Below, piece by piece: positions 1-10,396 of a stretch of 64,000 nucleotides of DNA. Made by a program: the position numbers and the translations under genes. The stretch covers positions 548,392-612,391 of the forward strand of contig MU867071.1 in assembly GCA_033725935.1 (NCBI GenBank). Direction: 5' to 3'. The stretch comes from Cladorrhinum sp. PSN259 (lineage: Eukaryota > Ascomycota > Sordariomycetes > Sordariales > Podosporaceae). The notes under the pieces were generated by a model that was not told the DNA's origin, did no database searches, and saw only the letters and a list, made by a program, of their open reading frames with translations. How positions within the stretch are numbered: position 1 is the stretch's first letter; each line of letters begins with the position of its first letter.

Positions 1-65
1 ATAACCCCCGCGATTGAGACGACGACAGTAACCTCAACGAGAACCTGATTTAGTTAGCCGAAAAC

Positions 66-1772
66 ATGTCAGAAGAAAAGACCAAATCGGAAATGGCGCC
101 TATCAGCAAGAGGAAGCGTCAAGAGATGGCAGGCCAGAGCAAGAAGAGGAGGAAATCGGAGGGCGTCGACACCAGCGAGAGCATCAATCCCAAGGCACAC
201 CTCGAGAAACTCAAATCCGAAATTCTCGAGTCTCGAAAACATTATAACAATATTGCGACCCTCCTCGAATTATCGCGGAAAGAAGCTGAAGATGGAAACT
301 CGGAGCTTGCGGCGACCGACACTCTCTGCCGCGTCTTTCTCCAACTACTTGCGATGCGCAACCTCGCTCAGAAGAAAGATGCATCAGAAAAGGACGCCAC
401 TGTTGTTCGCTGGCTCCGTGCGCGCTTAGCAGACTATAGAGATGTCCTGCTATCCATGTTCCAAGCCGACAACTTGGCCATTTCCGCCCTGATGCTGGCA
501 ATGGCTCTGATGAAAGCCGAATCACAATACTTGGACGATAGGCCAGAGGCTGTCTTCCCTCGATACTTTCTCGTGGATATTGTTGCGGCCATTATTACAT
601 CGCCGGTTGAGGAGTTGCGTGAGCAGTTCTCTGAGGCTTTTCTCGACAAATATGACGATATTCGCTTCTACACATTCGATGCTATTAGGGAATTTCTCCG
701 GAGGAAAAAGGAGGTCGATGAAAGCGTGAACACAGCTTTCGACATGTTGATTGGGATTGAGGAACCACCAGCCTCAAATTATGAGATCGACACATTCTAT
801 ATCAACCCACCCAGCAAGAAGAAGCACCCGCTGCGGACTCTCTCGCAACACAAGAAGCAGGCGCAGGAGGCTTGGTTAGCGCTCATGCATTTGGGCTTGA
901 CCAAAGACCAAAAGAAGAAGGTGCTAGGAGTCATATCAACCTCGATCGCCCCATGGTTCCCTAAGCCGGAACTTTTGATGGATTTCTTGACTGATTGCTA
1001 CAACTCTGGCGGGTCGATATCCCTCCTTGCTCTTTCTGGTGTCTTCTACCTCATTCAGGAGCGCAATCTTGACTACCCCGAGTTCTACAACAAGCTTTAC
1101 TCCCTTCTCGATGCCGACGTCCTTCACTCAAAGCATCGATCTCGCTTCTTCCGCCTTCTGGAAACCTTTCTCTCATCTTCCCATTTACCAGCGACCATGG
1201 TGGCGAGTTTTATCAAGCGTCTTGCTCGCCTGGCGCTCAATGCTCCTCCCAGTGCCATTGTGGTCATCGTGCCATGGTTCTATAACCTCTTCAAGAGGCA
1301 TCCTCTCACGACTTTCATGATGCATCGTGTGCCACGAACGCCTGAGGAGAAGGAGCTGTATGAGACTGAGGGCCTTGTGGACCCGTTTTTGCCCAACGAG
1401 CAGGACCCCCAGAAGACCAATGCCATAGACAGTTGTCTGTGGGAAATTGTGCAGCTGCAGTCTCATTATCACCCTAACGTTGCTACTATCGCCAAAATTA
1501 TTAGCGAGCAGTTCACAAAGCAGGCATACAACACCGAGGACTTTTTGGATCATTCATACAGCAGTGTAAGTTGTGACGAGCCCCTCCCGTACTGTCTAGT
1601 TTCTCTCATCTAACAATATTTACAGTTGTTCGAGGCAGAGATGAGCAAGGAAGTCAAGAAACCTCCCGTGGTGGAGTTTATGATTCCCAAGCACATCTTC
1701 ACCAAGGCCGACACGGCTGCTGGGGAGACTGACAGCCCGCTGGTTAATCTATGGGATTTTGGATCATCATAG
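66..1772 (+). CDS. noc4: Nucleolar complex protein 4 (Noc4), 40S biogenesis
   Basis: Ribosome-biogenesis factor of the CBF/Mak21 family. In yeast Noc4 pairs with Nop14 in the nucleolus for 18S rRNA processing and small-subunit export. Two exons, 66-1565 and 1626-1772, joined in phase 0 across a 60 nt intron (GTAAGT...ACAG), give 548 aa. Without splicing the frame runs into a stop at 1611-1613; the second exon restores the C-terminus ending in LWDFGSS. A Lys/Arg-rich N-terminus (nuclear/nucleolar signal type) is followed by a helical repeat region. The CBF domain lies at about residues 315-440, around SLLALSGVFYLIQ and PWFYNLFKRHP. The start is the first ATG after a short leader and follows an A-rich context. 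The family call is firm; the exact start is likely. Confidence 0.93.
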
Positions 1773-2461
1773 AAAGAGTGTGTGTTCTAGATGCTGTTGT
1801 CAAGTCGATAAAAATGATAATGATACCCTTTATTTACTTTGCGAGCAACCAATTTTTCTGACCCAGTCACGAATGATGAATCGCCACGCAGCCATCGTTT
1901 CAGTTTTATGTGCAAATTCTGATTTCCCCCCTTTCACATGTTCAGGTTTTCGGAAAGATCTAATGTATTAAGTTTATGCCTTTTTCTAGATTTTAAGTAT
2001 TCGGTTGGTGGTTGGTGGTTTTTAAGTTGATATACCCGTTTCAGCCAGTTCTGAAGGTGCATCTTGATTCGATTCACCACTTGTTTGTTCCGTTCTGCGC
2101 AATGCCTTCTATAAAAATTACCGGGGAAGCCTCCAGGGAGAAAAAAACTGATGTAAGGACTGATGTTTGCTAACTTCCTTCGACAGTGTTCCGTTTGCAA
2201 GTGAGAACATGCTTGCTTTTGAGTGGAAAAGCGGGGTTAGGGGGTCTGCGACTTTGTTTGTTTCTCGTAAAAATATTTGGGGAAGCTTGTATAATAAACT
2301 TTCTATCCTGCCAAAAAAAAAAAGGCAGTCATCGCACATAATACGAGCTTTCATCACTGGTCACCTGAGAAAATCTGAATCTTCAACCCGTCTTGATACC
2401 TCTTACAGTTGTCAACTAAACCAGTTCATCAATCACCAGAAAATAAAAAATCACCCCAAAA
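1773..2461. other. Intergenic, noc4 3' side / sen54 promoter
   Basis: No gene seen. Holds the noc4 3' UTR, a short TTGGTGG-repeat stretch near 2003-2020, a poly-A tract near 2312-2323, and an A-rich leader just before the sen54 ATG. Confidence 0.6.
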
Positions 2462-3934
2462 ATGCCACTAGACGACGAAGATAACCCCGCACTCTCCCTC
2501 TCCCTCGACTCCTTCGCCTCTGCTCCATCTCCCCTTTCTGCTTCTACGCCTGCTGCTACCGCCGGCGACGAAGGCTTAACACAGGATGATCTTCTTGAAG
2601 ATGAAGGCCCCTCCTCGCAAAACTTTTTGTTGTTCCGCAAATCAACCCACATATCCGCACAGACGATCCGAAAGGGTGAAAAGGACTTTGAATCTCATGG
2701 TACGCTTTTACAGTCTAGCGCATTAGAAGCGAGTCGGAATGCCATGCAGGAGGTTCTCTCGTATACAAGAGTACATGCTACTTCTGGACCCCTCGTACGA
2801 GGGTGGGTTTTCCCGGGGCATTGGGAGCATTATGAAGAGGTCAAGGAAGAAGGGAAAGCATGGGGACATTTCATGGAGCGGGTGGTGATCTTGGAAGGGT
2901 CAAATACTGCTACGCAGAATTTGGGAAGGGCTGTGGTTGGGCAGGCAAAGGGGACGGCGGGGAGGGGAAAGGATTGGTTGTTGCCTGAGGAGGCATTGTA
3001 TCTGTTGGAGAGGGGAAGTATGGAGTTGTGGTGGCCTAGGGAGGGTATTGATAAGGTGTTTCCCGGTGAGGTACAAGAATGGGTACAAGAGGAGGAAGAG
3101 GAGGGCGAATATGCGAAGGGTTTCCCCTTGAGTTTGCAAGCTGCTTATGCTTTGCTCATTGGGGAAGATGGGGAGAGGGGGAAAGTGAGCTTGAGGAAGT
3201 TTCAGGTTTACTCAAATTTGAAGAGATGTGGGTATAATATCTTGAGGGCACCCCCGGTAACGATAAACCAGCATCAAAAGGAGGGGAGGAGGTTATGGGA
3301 GTGGTTGTCGACGACCGTTGCAGGATGGGCAGAGAAGAAACCAAAACCGTTCGGACCGCTGGTGCAGCCGGGATTACATCGGTCGTATGCTTCGATTTAT
3401 CGCCAGATGGCTTTGATACCGCTTCATAAACCTTCGCCTGTGTCAAGGAGCGAGAATACGAGGGATCCGTTCGAGATTCATTATCACGTTTGGAAGGCAG
3501 CTCAGAAGTGGTCGAAATTGAGGCAGCCGCCACCGGATTTTTACTTGTCGATTGTGGATGCGAAGGAGACGAGTGTGCCTGAGTTGGGAGAGATTTCGCC
3601 GCTTTTGGATGCTACGCCTTTCGCTCCTGGAAAACCAGAATGGACTGGGCCGTCAAGGATCTATGCGCGGTTGAAGCATGGGCACAGGAATGTGCTGTTG
3701 GCGGTGGTGGACCACGGTGTTATCAATTACATGAGATTTGCGAAGGCAGCATTTGGGGAGGAGAAGGTTTATGCCCGGTTTGATCAGAGGAAGAATGGCA
3801 ATAGGGGTGGCCCAAAGACTGGGAGAGGAGGCGGAAGAGGCGGTAGGGGTGGTGGTAGAGGCGGCGGAAGAGGTGGAAGAGGTGGAAGAGGAGGGAAGAG
3901 CAGTGGTGGGAGAGGACGTACTGGGAGAGGATAA
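2462..3934 (+). CDS. sen54: tRNA-splicing endonuclease subunit Sen54, RGG-tailed
   Basis: Structural subunit of the heterotetrameric tRNA-intron endonuclease (Sen2/Sen34/Sen15/Sen54), which removes introns from pre-tRNA. Single exon, 490 aa. After a Ser/Ala-rich acidic N-terminus, the conserved Sen54 N-terminal domain begins near residue 70 (KGEKDFESHG) and runs to about 140. The C-terminal fold with the Sen54-type segment YNILRAPP and the IYARLKHGHRNVLLAVVDHG block follows. From about residue 443 to the end the protein is almost only Gly and Arg (RGG/GRGG repeats), an extension I do not expect in yeast or animal Sen54. Good match of domains and length; high confidence in identity. Confidence 0.9.
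   Translation: MPLDDEDNPALSLSLDSFASAPSPLSASTPAATAGDEGLTQDDLLEDEGPSSQNFLLFRKSTHISAQTIRKGEKDFESHGTLLQSSALEASRNAMQEVLSYTRVHATSGPLVRGWVFPGHWEHYEEVKEEGKAWGHFMERVVILEGSNTATQNLGRAVVGQAKGTAGRGKDWLLPEEALYLLERGSMELWWPREGIDKVFPGEVQEWVQEEEEEGEYAKGFPLSLQAAYALLIGEDGERGKVSLRKFQVYSNLKRCGYNILRAPPVTINQHQKEGRRLWEWLSTTVAGWAEKKPKPFGPLVQPGLHRSYASIYRQMALIPLHKPSPVSRSENTRDPFEIHYHVWKAAQKWSKLRQPPPDFYLSIVDAKETSVPELGEISPLLDATPFAPGKPEWTGPSRIYARLKHGHRNVLLAVVDHGVINYMRFAKAAFGEEKVYARFDQRKNGNRGGPKTGRGGGRGGRGGGRGGGRGGRGGRGGKSSGGRGRTGRG
3790..3931 (+). repeat. RGG-coding low-complexity tract (Sen54 C-terminus)
   Basis: GGWGGH-type purine-rich repeat encoding about 45 residues of Arg-Gly-Gly units at the end of Sen54. It stays in frame to the stop, so it looks maintained as protein and not as neutral satellite. 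Confidence 0.85.
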
Positions 3935-4250
3935 AGGCGGACATGTTGTACGATCAGTGTAGAGCTGCGGAAAAAGGTTTATGATACCCCATATGTGCTA
4001 GAGTATAGAGTTTGGTTTGAAATGGCCATATCTATTTGCAATGATAAACTGAATGTTTCTGTACCTGTAGTAATGAGGTCTCGGCATATTGATACCGAAT
4101 ACCCCGCTACCCCTCAGTGAGCCGGGCACGAGGTGCGGTCAACACTAACAGCTAAGTAATTTAGTCCACAACCATCATCTTAGTAGGCTCAAGAGATTCT
4201 CCGTCAAATACCTATAGTACCTGTTTCTTCATTCCGTCTCATATATCATC
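3935..4250. other. Intergenic sen54-cab4
   Basis: Short tandem (head-to-tail) gap. Only UTR-like sequence; no motif stands out. Confidence 0.6.
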
Positions 4251-5471
4251 ATGGCACGGGAAGATTTACCCTCACTTCTCCTCCTCCCATTCCCGCCTGA
4301 TCCTTCGAGTCGTCTGCTCCTGAATGCCGCATACCGTCCTCCAATTACAGCTGCTCTCTCAAAGCTCAAACGATCAAATGGCCCATCAAAACTTACCGTG
4401 GCAGTTGCATGTCCTATTCTTCAGGGCCCCTTCCTCCGCTCAAAGACCCTCTCATGGTCTGAGGCCCAAGCCCTTGTCGCCGGCATTTACGCCATCATCT
4501 CCATTGTATCTGCCGAATTTTCTATCAATACCGAGATAGATGGCGGTCCCAGCTCAGTTGACGCAACGGTCCTCTTGATTGATCACAGCCGTGCCAAACG
4601 CTTCACTGCTGACTTCCGCCCTGCCATCGAGCCCAACAACACCATCATTGTCGACTTGCCTACTTTCGCCTCGGCTTTCTACCCGTGGAACCACATCTTC
4701 CACGTTCGGAGCGAAGCTGGTCTTCAGATTTACCAGACGTACCTCCGGTTTTCTGAAGGAAGAGCGACACTCCTCCAGGACCAGCTTGTTCCTGTTGAGG
4801 GTGGGTTGACGATGAATGCCACGCCACAAGAAGAGCCATCCTCTTCACAACCCCAGACCAAAACCTACCTGACTATCTGCTTAGGCGGCACCTTCGATTA
4901 CCTTCATCCAGGTCACAAGCTTCTCCTCACAGCTGGGGCTCTCCTTCTAAACTTACCCCAAAAAGATGATGCCGGTCCTCGGTCACGGTACATCATTGGT
5001 ATCACGGGTGATTCGCTCCTAAAGAATAAGAAGTTTGCAGAATACGTCCAACCATGGGACGTTCGAGCACGGAATGTGATCATCTTTTTATCCCGGTTGC
5101 TCCAGTTGTCTGAGAGGGGGTGGAAAGATGGTACTATTCCACGCATTGATGAAAAGGATGGTGATTTTAGAGCATCATTCAGGGACGGTACGGTGGAAGT
5201 GCAATGCGTGCGGATTGAGGATCCGTTCGGGCCTACGATCACGGTTGAGGATATTGATGCCCTGGTCGTGTCTGGGGAGACTAGGGAAGGAGGGAAAGCA
5301 GTTAACGAAAAGAGGGTGGAAAAGGGTTGGAAAGCGTTGGAGGTCTTTGAGGTTGAGGTCTTGGATGCTGAAGAGGTAAAATCAGACGGCTTGGAAGTCA
5401 AGGAAGGATTCGAGACCAAGATTAGCAGCTCGGGAATCAGGGAGCGAAGGGCTTTGGGGACCAAGATATAG
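4251..5471 (+). CDS. cab4: Pantetheine-phosphate adenylyltransferase (Cab4 type)
   Basis: Transfers AMP from ATP to 4'-phosphopantetheine, the fourth step of coenzyme A synthesis. Single exon, 406 aa, longer than yeast Cab4 because of an N-terminal region of about 200 residues without a recognised motif. The nucleotidyltransferase fold starts at LGGTFDYLHPGHK with the HxGH-class signature HPGH at about residues 218-221. The ISSSGIRERRALG segment at the C-terminus matches the ISSTxIR-type motif of this superfamily. No dephospho-CoA kinase domain is fused, unlike the animal bifunctional enzyme, in keeping with fungi. The ATG at 4251 follows TCATC and is the first in frame. Confidence 0.9.
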   Translation: MAREDLPSLLLLPFPPDPSSRLLLNAAYRPPITAALSKLKRSNGPSKLTVAVACPILQGPFLRSKTLSWSEAQALVAGIYAIISIVSAEFSINTEIDGGPSSVDATVLLIDHSRAKRFTADFRPAIEPNNTIIVDLPTFASAFYPWNHIFHVRSEAGLQIYQTYLRFSEGRATLLQDQLVPVEGGLTMNATPQEEPSSSQPQTKTYLTICLGGTFDYLHPGHKLLLTAGALLLNLPQKDDAGPRSRYIIGITGDSLLKNKKFAEYVQPWDVRARNVIIFLSRLLQLSERGWKDGTIPRIDEKDGDFRASFRDGTVEVQCVRIEDPFGPTITVEDIDALVVSGETREGGKAVNEKRVEKGWKALEVFEVEVLDAEEVKSDGLEVKEGFETKISSSGIRERRALGTKI

Positions 5472-6075
5472 GTGTGAGATATGCCGAAGTTCACACTTTG
5501 GGTCTCGTATTAATTTCCACTTTGTCATGATAACAATTGCTATCCTGTCTAAGTATACTTGCAATGGGAAACCAAGAGGGTGTGATTCTAGGACATTCTA
5601 CTAAAGTTGCCATCTGGAGATACTTGATACTTTCTGAGAATATAACCAGCTCAAATCAAATTGGTTCATTCGCAGTCTTGCTACCTCGACATCTAATCAA
5701 TAATAGCTTATGCGACATTTAAGCATCAATCCTGAAGTATCATCACAGATACATATATAAACCGAGATAGAAGATCGTTGAACTCAAAGTTTAAGGCGAG
5801 CATTCGCGCCTCTGGAATTCTCCAGAAGACCATGAATCAACCACAACAGAACTTACACCGGGTAATCTGCTGAGGCATGGCTCACCCACCCTGAACCATG
5901 GAAATTATACCTTTTTTGAAGCCCCTTTTTCAGCCAACACCCACACACAACCCTGTGGCGTCTCACACAAAACACTACATACAAAATGACACCCTTTCTT
6001 TTATTTGTTCCTCCCACAACCTCAATTCTTAATCTTTCTTTTTTTTTCTCCCCTTTTTTATTCAGGAAGACCGCC
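5472..6075. other. Intergenic / leader of pogo-derived gene
   Basis: Ends in a pyrimidine-rich stretch running into TTATTCAG at about 6040-6065, which looks like a 3' splice site of a 5'-UTR intron just before the ATG at 6076. No terminal inverted repeat was seen by eye. Confidence 0.45.
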
Positions 6076-6996
6076 ATGGGCCGTACCTACACAGAGGAGC
6101 AAGTCCAAAATGCAATCGAGGCCGTCCTTGATGGTATGTCCCAGAGAAAGGCGGCCAAGCTGCATAGCGTGCCCTACTCTACCATGCGCGGCCGCATACT
6201 TGGGAGACAACCACCGCCAGAAGCTCATGAAAACCAACAGCGCCTACTAGATGGAGAGGAGGACCGGTTGGTAGACTGGATTCTGGAGCAAAAATCCATG
6301 GGTTACGCGCCCACACACGCAACAGTGAGGGCCATAGCCGTGAAAATTCTGGCTGGCAGAGGCGACCATGCCCCCCTTGGTAAGCGATGGATGCTGCGCT
6401 TCCTCACACGGCGACCTGCCCTCAAGACAAAGTGGGGAAACCGAATCGATCCGAAGAATATCGAAGGAGGTTGGAAGGCAACAGTTATATACCCGAACAG
6501 TCGGCAAAAATCCCTAAAGAGCGAACCGGTCAAGACCCCCGAGTCCACAGGGCCTCAAAAACAACAACAACAACCACACCAACAACAGCCGATAAGTACC
6601 ATGGAAGGAATCGTGACGAATAGCCGTGACGCAAAAGATATATTGAGAGAGTTGGGAACTGATGCTGGTAAAAGATGCCATACTAGATTGTTGCAGAAGT
6701 CTCTTGACTACCTCAGTACTCAGTTACGTATAGAGCAGGTTAAGGCCGAGAACCTTATGGCCACGTTCCAGCGTTTAAAGTCCAAAAGGAAGATGAAAGT
6801 AGAGCCAGAAGACGAAAACCTACGTTTTAGGACCGTTGCGAATACCAGGGCCCAAGCACGTCATCGGGAATTCGGGGATTATACGAGGGCTCAGAGACGT
6901 GAGAGATGGGGGGCACCCACTCGAAGAAGTGCAAGAGGGAGGGTCATATCTAAAAAGGCACAAGAAACTAAAGACAATTCCAAACAAAGAGTTTGA
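6076..6996 (+). CDS. Pogo/Fot-type HTH protein lacking the DDE transposase core
   Basis: 306 aa from the ATG at 6076 (context GACCGCCATGGG). An upstream in-frame ATG at 5986 would add 30 hydrophobic residues that look like untranslated or intronic sequence. Residues 1-45 form a psq-type HTH (EEQVQNAIEAVLDGMSQRKA). Residues about 50-125 form a CENP-B/Tc5-type HTH ending at RRPALKTKW. In the family a DDE endonuclease of about 200 residues should follow. Here a Pro/Gln-rich linker (QQQQ runs, about 150-175) leads straight to a SRDAKDILREL...LLQKSLDYL coiled region and a basic tail like the C-terminal part of Fot1-like transposases. It cannot be a transposase as it stands. It may be a domesticated DNA-binding protein or a remnant with an internal deletion. 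Confidence 0.75.
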   Translation: MGRTYTEEQVQNAIEAVLDGMSQRKAAKLHSVPYSTMRGRILGRQPPPEAHENQQRLLDGEEDRLVDWILEQKSMGYAPTHATVRAIAVKILAGRGDHAPLGKRWMLRFLTRRPALKTKWGNRIDPKNIEGGWKATVIYPNSRQKSLKSEPVKTPESTGPQKQQQQPHQQQPISTMEGIVTNSRDAKDILRELGTDAGKRCHTRLLQKSLDYLSTQLRIEQVKAENLMATFQRLKSKRKMKVEPEDENLRFRTVANTRAQARHREFGDYTRAQRRERWGAPTRRSARGRVISKKAQETKDNSKQRV

Positions 6997-7617
6997 TAAA
7001 GAATCTACTTATGTAGTGCTGTAATTACTAGCAAAATTGATCAAGGTTTGACTGAGCTGCATGCCCTTGAAGTGGTGGGGGTGTGGCGGGTTCTGTGGAT
7101 GCTGATGACTTGTTTGATGACGAGGATACGTGTTGCTATCCCCAGAAAGAGCTTTTTCCTTCTCGGTTCTTTCTTTTGTTTGTCGCAAGGAAAAAAGGAG
7201 GAGGTAGGAGGTGGTAACCAGGGTGAAGGCATGTACAGTAAATAAACAGACTACAAGGTGAGAGGAGTCAAAACGAGGCGAGGTGTGGGAATCATATCGT
7301 TTAGTTGGGGTATGCATGTCACAGGTCGAATATCATGATTAATCCCCCCAAGCCAATGGCTCTGCATATTTGGCAAAGAATACTATTCAAGGCTGCCGCA
7401 TTGTTGACTTGACAAGTTGAAGTGTGGGGGAGGAACTGCAGTCAAAGACTGGGTGGGGTTGAGGAGCTCCATGTAGCTTATCGATAACCTTATCGTAACC
7501 ACCTCCCGCGGTACCGCATCGTCATCATCCGAAAGCTTTCGTACGTGAGTCGGTGGATTCGTACCATCACCGCAAAAACGAAAACCTGCCAGCTCATAAC
7601 CCCAAACGGGCTTCAAA
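6997..7617. other. Intergenic after pogo-derived gene
   Basis: No gene seen. TATCGATA-like sequence near 7479-7487 and purine-rich tracts near 7195-7210; nothing decisive. Confidence 0.5.
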
Positions 7618-8335
7618 ATGCACGACAATCGTATGTGCCCTCTGCTCAGCCCTTTTGTCGTTGACCAGTTTATTAACAACCCCAAAATCAGGCACCCACC
7701 CTCTCCTCCAACAACTCCCCCTCACCGTGTCCCCCTTCGTCAATCTTCCGAGCGCAACGACCCTCCCGTACACCTACAAGCCGATGCCCTCGACCCTTCC
7801 GCCATCATCCTTGGGTATCACTTCCACCGTCGGCCCCTCGGATAACTCCTCCGACAACATCAACAAACCGAAATACGTAATCTCCTCCTCTGGCCACGCT
7901 GCACATCCAGATGATATCATTGCGTCCTGTCGCGCGCTGCACGCACACATAAGCAAACTGCAGGCAGATGCGGAAGCAGAAATCAAGGCCATAGATGAGA
8001 GGATACGAGTGCGGGAGTTGGCCGAGAAGAGGAGATTGGCGCCTGGTTGGTTGGATAGTGATGTCAGGGTTTTGGAACCGGAGAGAAAGGGGGGTGCTTT
8101 ACATCATGAGGGGATTGAAGTTGGGGAGCAGCAGGAGAGGAATCCATCGTTTGGAGGGCTCGGCGGGGCTGTTGGAGATGTGAACCGACAGCAACCAGGT
8201 GGTGGCAATGGAGCTGGACCTGGGGTTTATGGGCGGGACGGACATGGACCTGGCGGAGCAAGCGAGATGGCTGTTCCTGATGAAGGCGCAGAGTTGGATA
8301 GGGCTTTTGGGGTTTTGGAGATTGGGTCGAGGTGA
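7618..8335 (+). CDS. Unrecognised, conserved-looking two-exon protein
   Basis: I do not recognise this gene. Exons 7618-7630 and 7692-8335 join to 218 aa. The 61 nt intron has GTATGT, a TTATTAAC branch-like site and ATCAG; splicing creates an Arg codon. Reading straight through from an ATG at 7553 is also open, but it gives a cysteine/leucine stretch unlike the rest. The spliced start (MHDNRTHPLLQQLPL) reads like a natural N-terminus. Visible parts: a Pro-rich N-terminal third, a predicted coiled segment (ISKLQADAEAEIKAIDERIR), the motif RRLAPGWLDSD, a Gly-rich low-complexity part and an acidic ending (DEGAELDRAFG). No signal peptide or membrane segment. A small fungal regulatory or complex subunit is possible, but no function is assigned. 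Confidence 0.6.
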
Positions 8336-9167
8336 AGACTTTGAGTATGTTTGGGGTTTTATTTGTGATGGACTCGCCGTTGTTTGATAATAACCATCTT
8401 TTGACAAGCAAATTGAGTGTTTGGCACACAACAGCCTTCACATATAGACAATTGCAGTCACATCTAGTTGAGGTTGAATGTGGTGAAGCAGATCTTCACA
8501 TGAAAATGACAGCCCCAACAAGAACTGCAATAACGCGAGGCTGCAAACTCCTCTGTGCTATTGCTGGCCTTGCATGCAATTTCTTTCATGCAGATGTAAC
8601 AAGGTCCTTGATCGGCAACCGTTATCTTGTCAGAGTCGTCAATGGAGATTTGATCCCTCAAATTTCGAAAAAAATCTGGGGAAGCAAATCCGGGGAAAGA
8701 ATGCTGCATGGAAGCATGGAATGGGTCGAAACTGGCTGTGATTGCCAGGGCTTTGGTTGGCCCGTTCCAAGCTGTCGCAGGCTTGCCCAGGCACAACCCC
8801 TGACAGCGGGGCGCTGCGGGTTGGTCAGCTGGGACATTTCGTCGGCAATCCTCGGCTTCGCGGGGTGGGCAGGCCAGCCGAAAAAGCTTAGATAAAAGAC
8901 GGAGAAGCGGAAAATGACGTTGGGGCGTCCTTTTTTGGTGGCTTTCCATTCCCGTTTCTCGGATCTCAATTCAAGGACCCTACCTACTCAGTTTGAAATA
9001 AAACATATTCGCACCTACTTCACCTACATACCTTCCCTTGCCTGCCTTACACACACATTCGTGCCGAGATTTTCCTATTGTCACTACGCAATGCGCCTGT
9101 AACAACACGCCCGCGACACTGATTTTCTCTCGCCTACCAAAATACCCGTCATCGTCACAAAACCACT
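8336..9167. other. Intergenic before leu5
   Basis: Open frames on both strands here (up to 187 aa) show no motif and overlap each other, so I do not call them. The last 200 bases are C/A-rich and look like the leu5 leader. Confidence 0.5.
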
Positions 9168-10396
9168 ATGCCCCCGGCTCTCATGAGCCATGCCCCCTTG
9201 TCGGGGGTCCCTTCACCAAAAATACACCGAGAGACTGGCGATGCGACGATGTCACAACATGAGGTAGTCAAGAAGGCTAGAGACGCTGCCGTGTGCCCGA
9301 CCGACGACGAGCAGGTCCCGCGGAACCCGGCTAAGAATAAGCGGAGTGTGGACTATGTTTGGAGGTCTGGTGTCGCAGGAGGTCTTGCAGGATGCGCCGT
9401 AGGTTTAGTGAATTCCCAGATATACAGAATGCCCTCTGAGACTGACATCCTTTGATTTGCCAGGCAAAAACAATTGTCGCACCCCTCGATCGAGTCAAGA
9501 TTCTGTTCCAGTCGCATAACCCACATTTTGTCAAGTACACGGGATCGTGGTACGGCGTGTCGCAAGCCATGAAGGCTATTCGTGCCCAGGATGGTGTGAT
9601 CGGGCTGTTTAGAGGACACTCGGCAACTCTCCTCAGGATATTTCCGTACGCCGGCATCAAGTTTATAGCCTACGAACAAATACGCGCAGTCATCATTCCA
9701 AGCAAGGATAAAGAAACCCCTTTCCGACGACTCATCAGCGGATCTCTGGCCGGTGTAACGTCCGTCTATTTCACCTACCCACTTGAGGTTATCCGTGTTC
9801 GCCTCGCTTTCGAGACAAAGAAGGAGGGCCCCTCATCCCTCAGCTCAATATGCAAACAAATCTACGGTGAACATCGAAAACCTACAATTACGGCCTCCAC
9901 CGGTGTTGTTGCGGACACGGTGAATTCAGCTGCGACTCGTTTCGGGTTAACCAACTTTTACCGCGGCTTTTCCCCGACGCTTTTGGGTATGCTTCCTTAT
10001 GCCGGCATGTCTTTCCTCACACACGACACAGCCGGCGATGTTCTTCGGCATCCGAAACTAGCCAAATGGACTACGATACCGCACTCTGAGAATGCTCCCG
10101 CTGGGAAGAGGATTCAGTTGCGATCGTGGGCTGAGCTGTTGGCCGGGGGCGTAGCCGGTCTGGTTTCGCAGACAGCTTCGTACCCATTGGAAGTGATTCG
10201 ACGGCGCATGCAGGTCGGCGGTGCGGTCGGCGACGGCCACAGGTTACGCATCGCGGAGACGGCTGCGCTAATCATGAGGGAGCGCGGACTGAGAGGTTTC
10301 TTTGTGGGGCTGACGATTGGATATGCCAAGGTTGTACCAATGGTTGCAGCCAGTTTCTACACGTACGAAAGACTAAAGACGGCGTTTGGCATTTAG
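9168..10396 (+). CDS. leu5: Mitochondrial CoA/nucleotide carrier Leu5 (SLC25 family)
   Basis: Inner-membrane carrier related to yeast Leu5 and animal SLC25A16/SLC25A42, needed for CoA accumulation in the matrix. Exons 9168-9398 and 9464-10396 (65 nt intron, GTAGGT...CCAG) give 387 aa. The join restores GGLAGCA-AKTIVAPLDRVKILFQ. Three carrier repeats are visible with signature motifs PLDRVKI, PLEVIRV and PLEVIRR, each followed by the usual G-x-x-x-x-[FY]-[KR]-G element (GLFRGH, NFYRGF, GFFVGL). The start could be 9168, 9183 or 9249; the N-terminal 60 residues are not conserved. It shares a strand with its upstream neighbour but has a long separate leader. Confidence 0.88.

Noticed and set aside
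8332..8949. Overlapping + and - frames (187 and 161 codons) upstream of leu5
   Set aside because: No motif on either strand, mutually overlapping, and located in probable promoter DNA.
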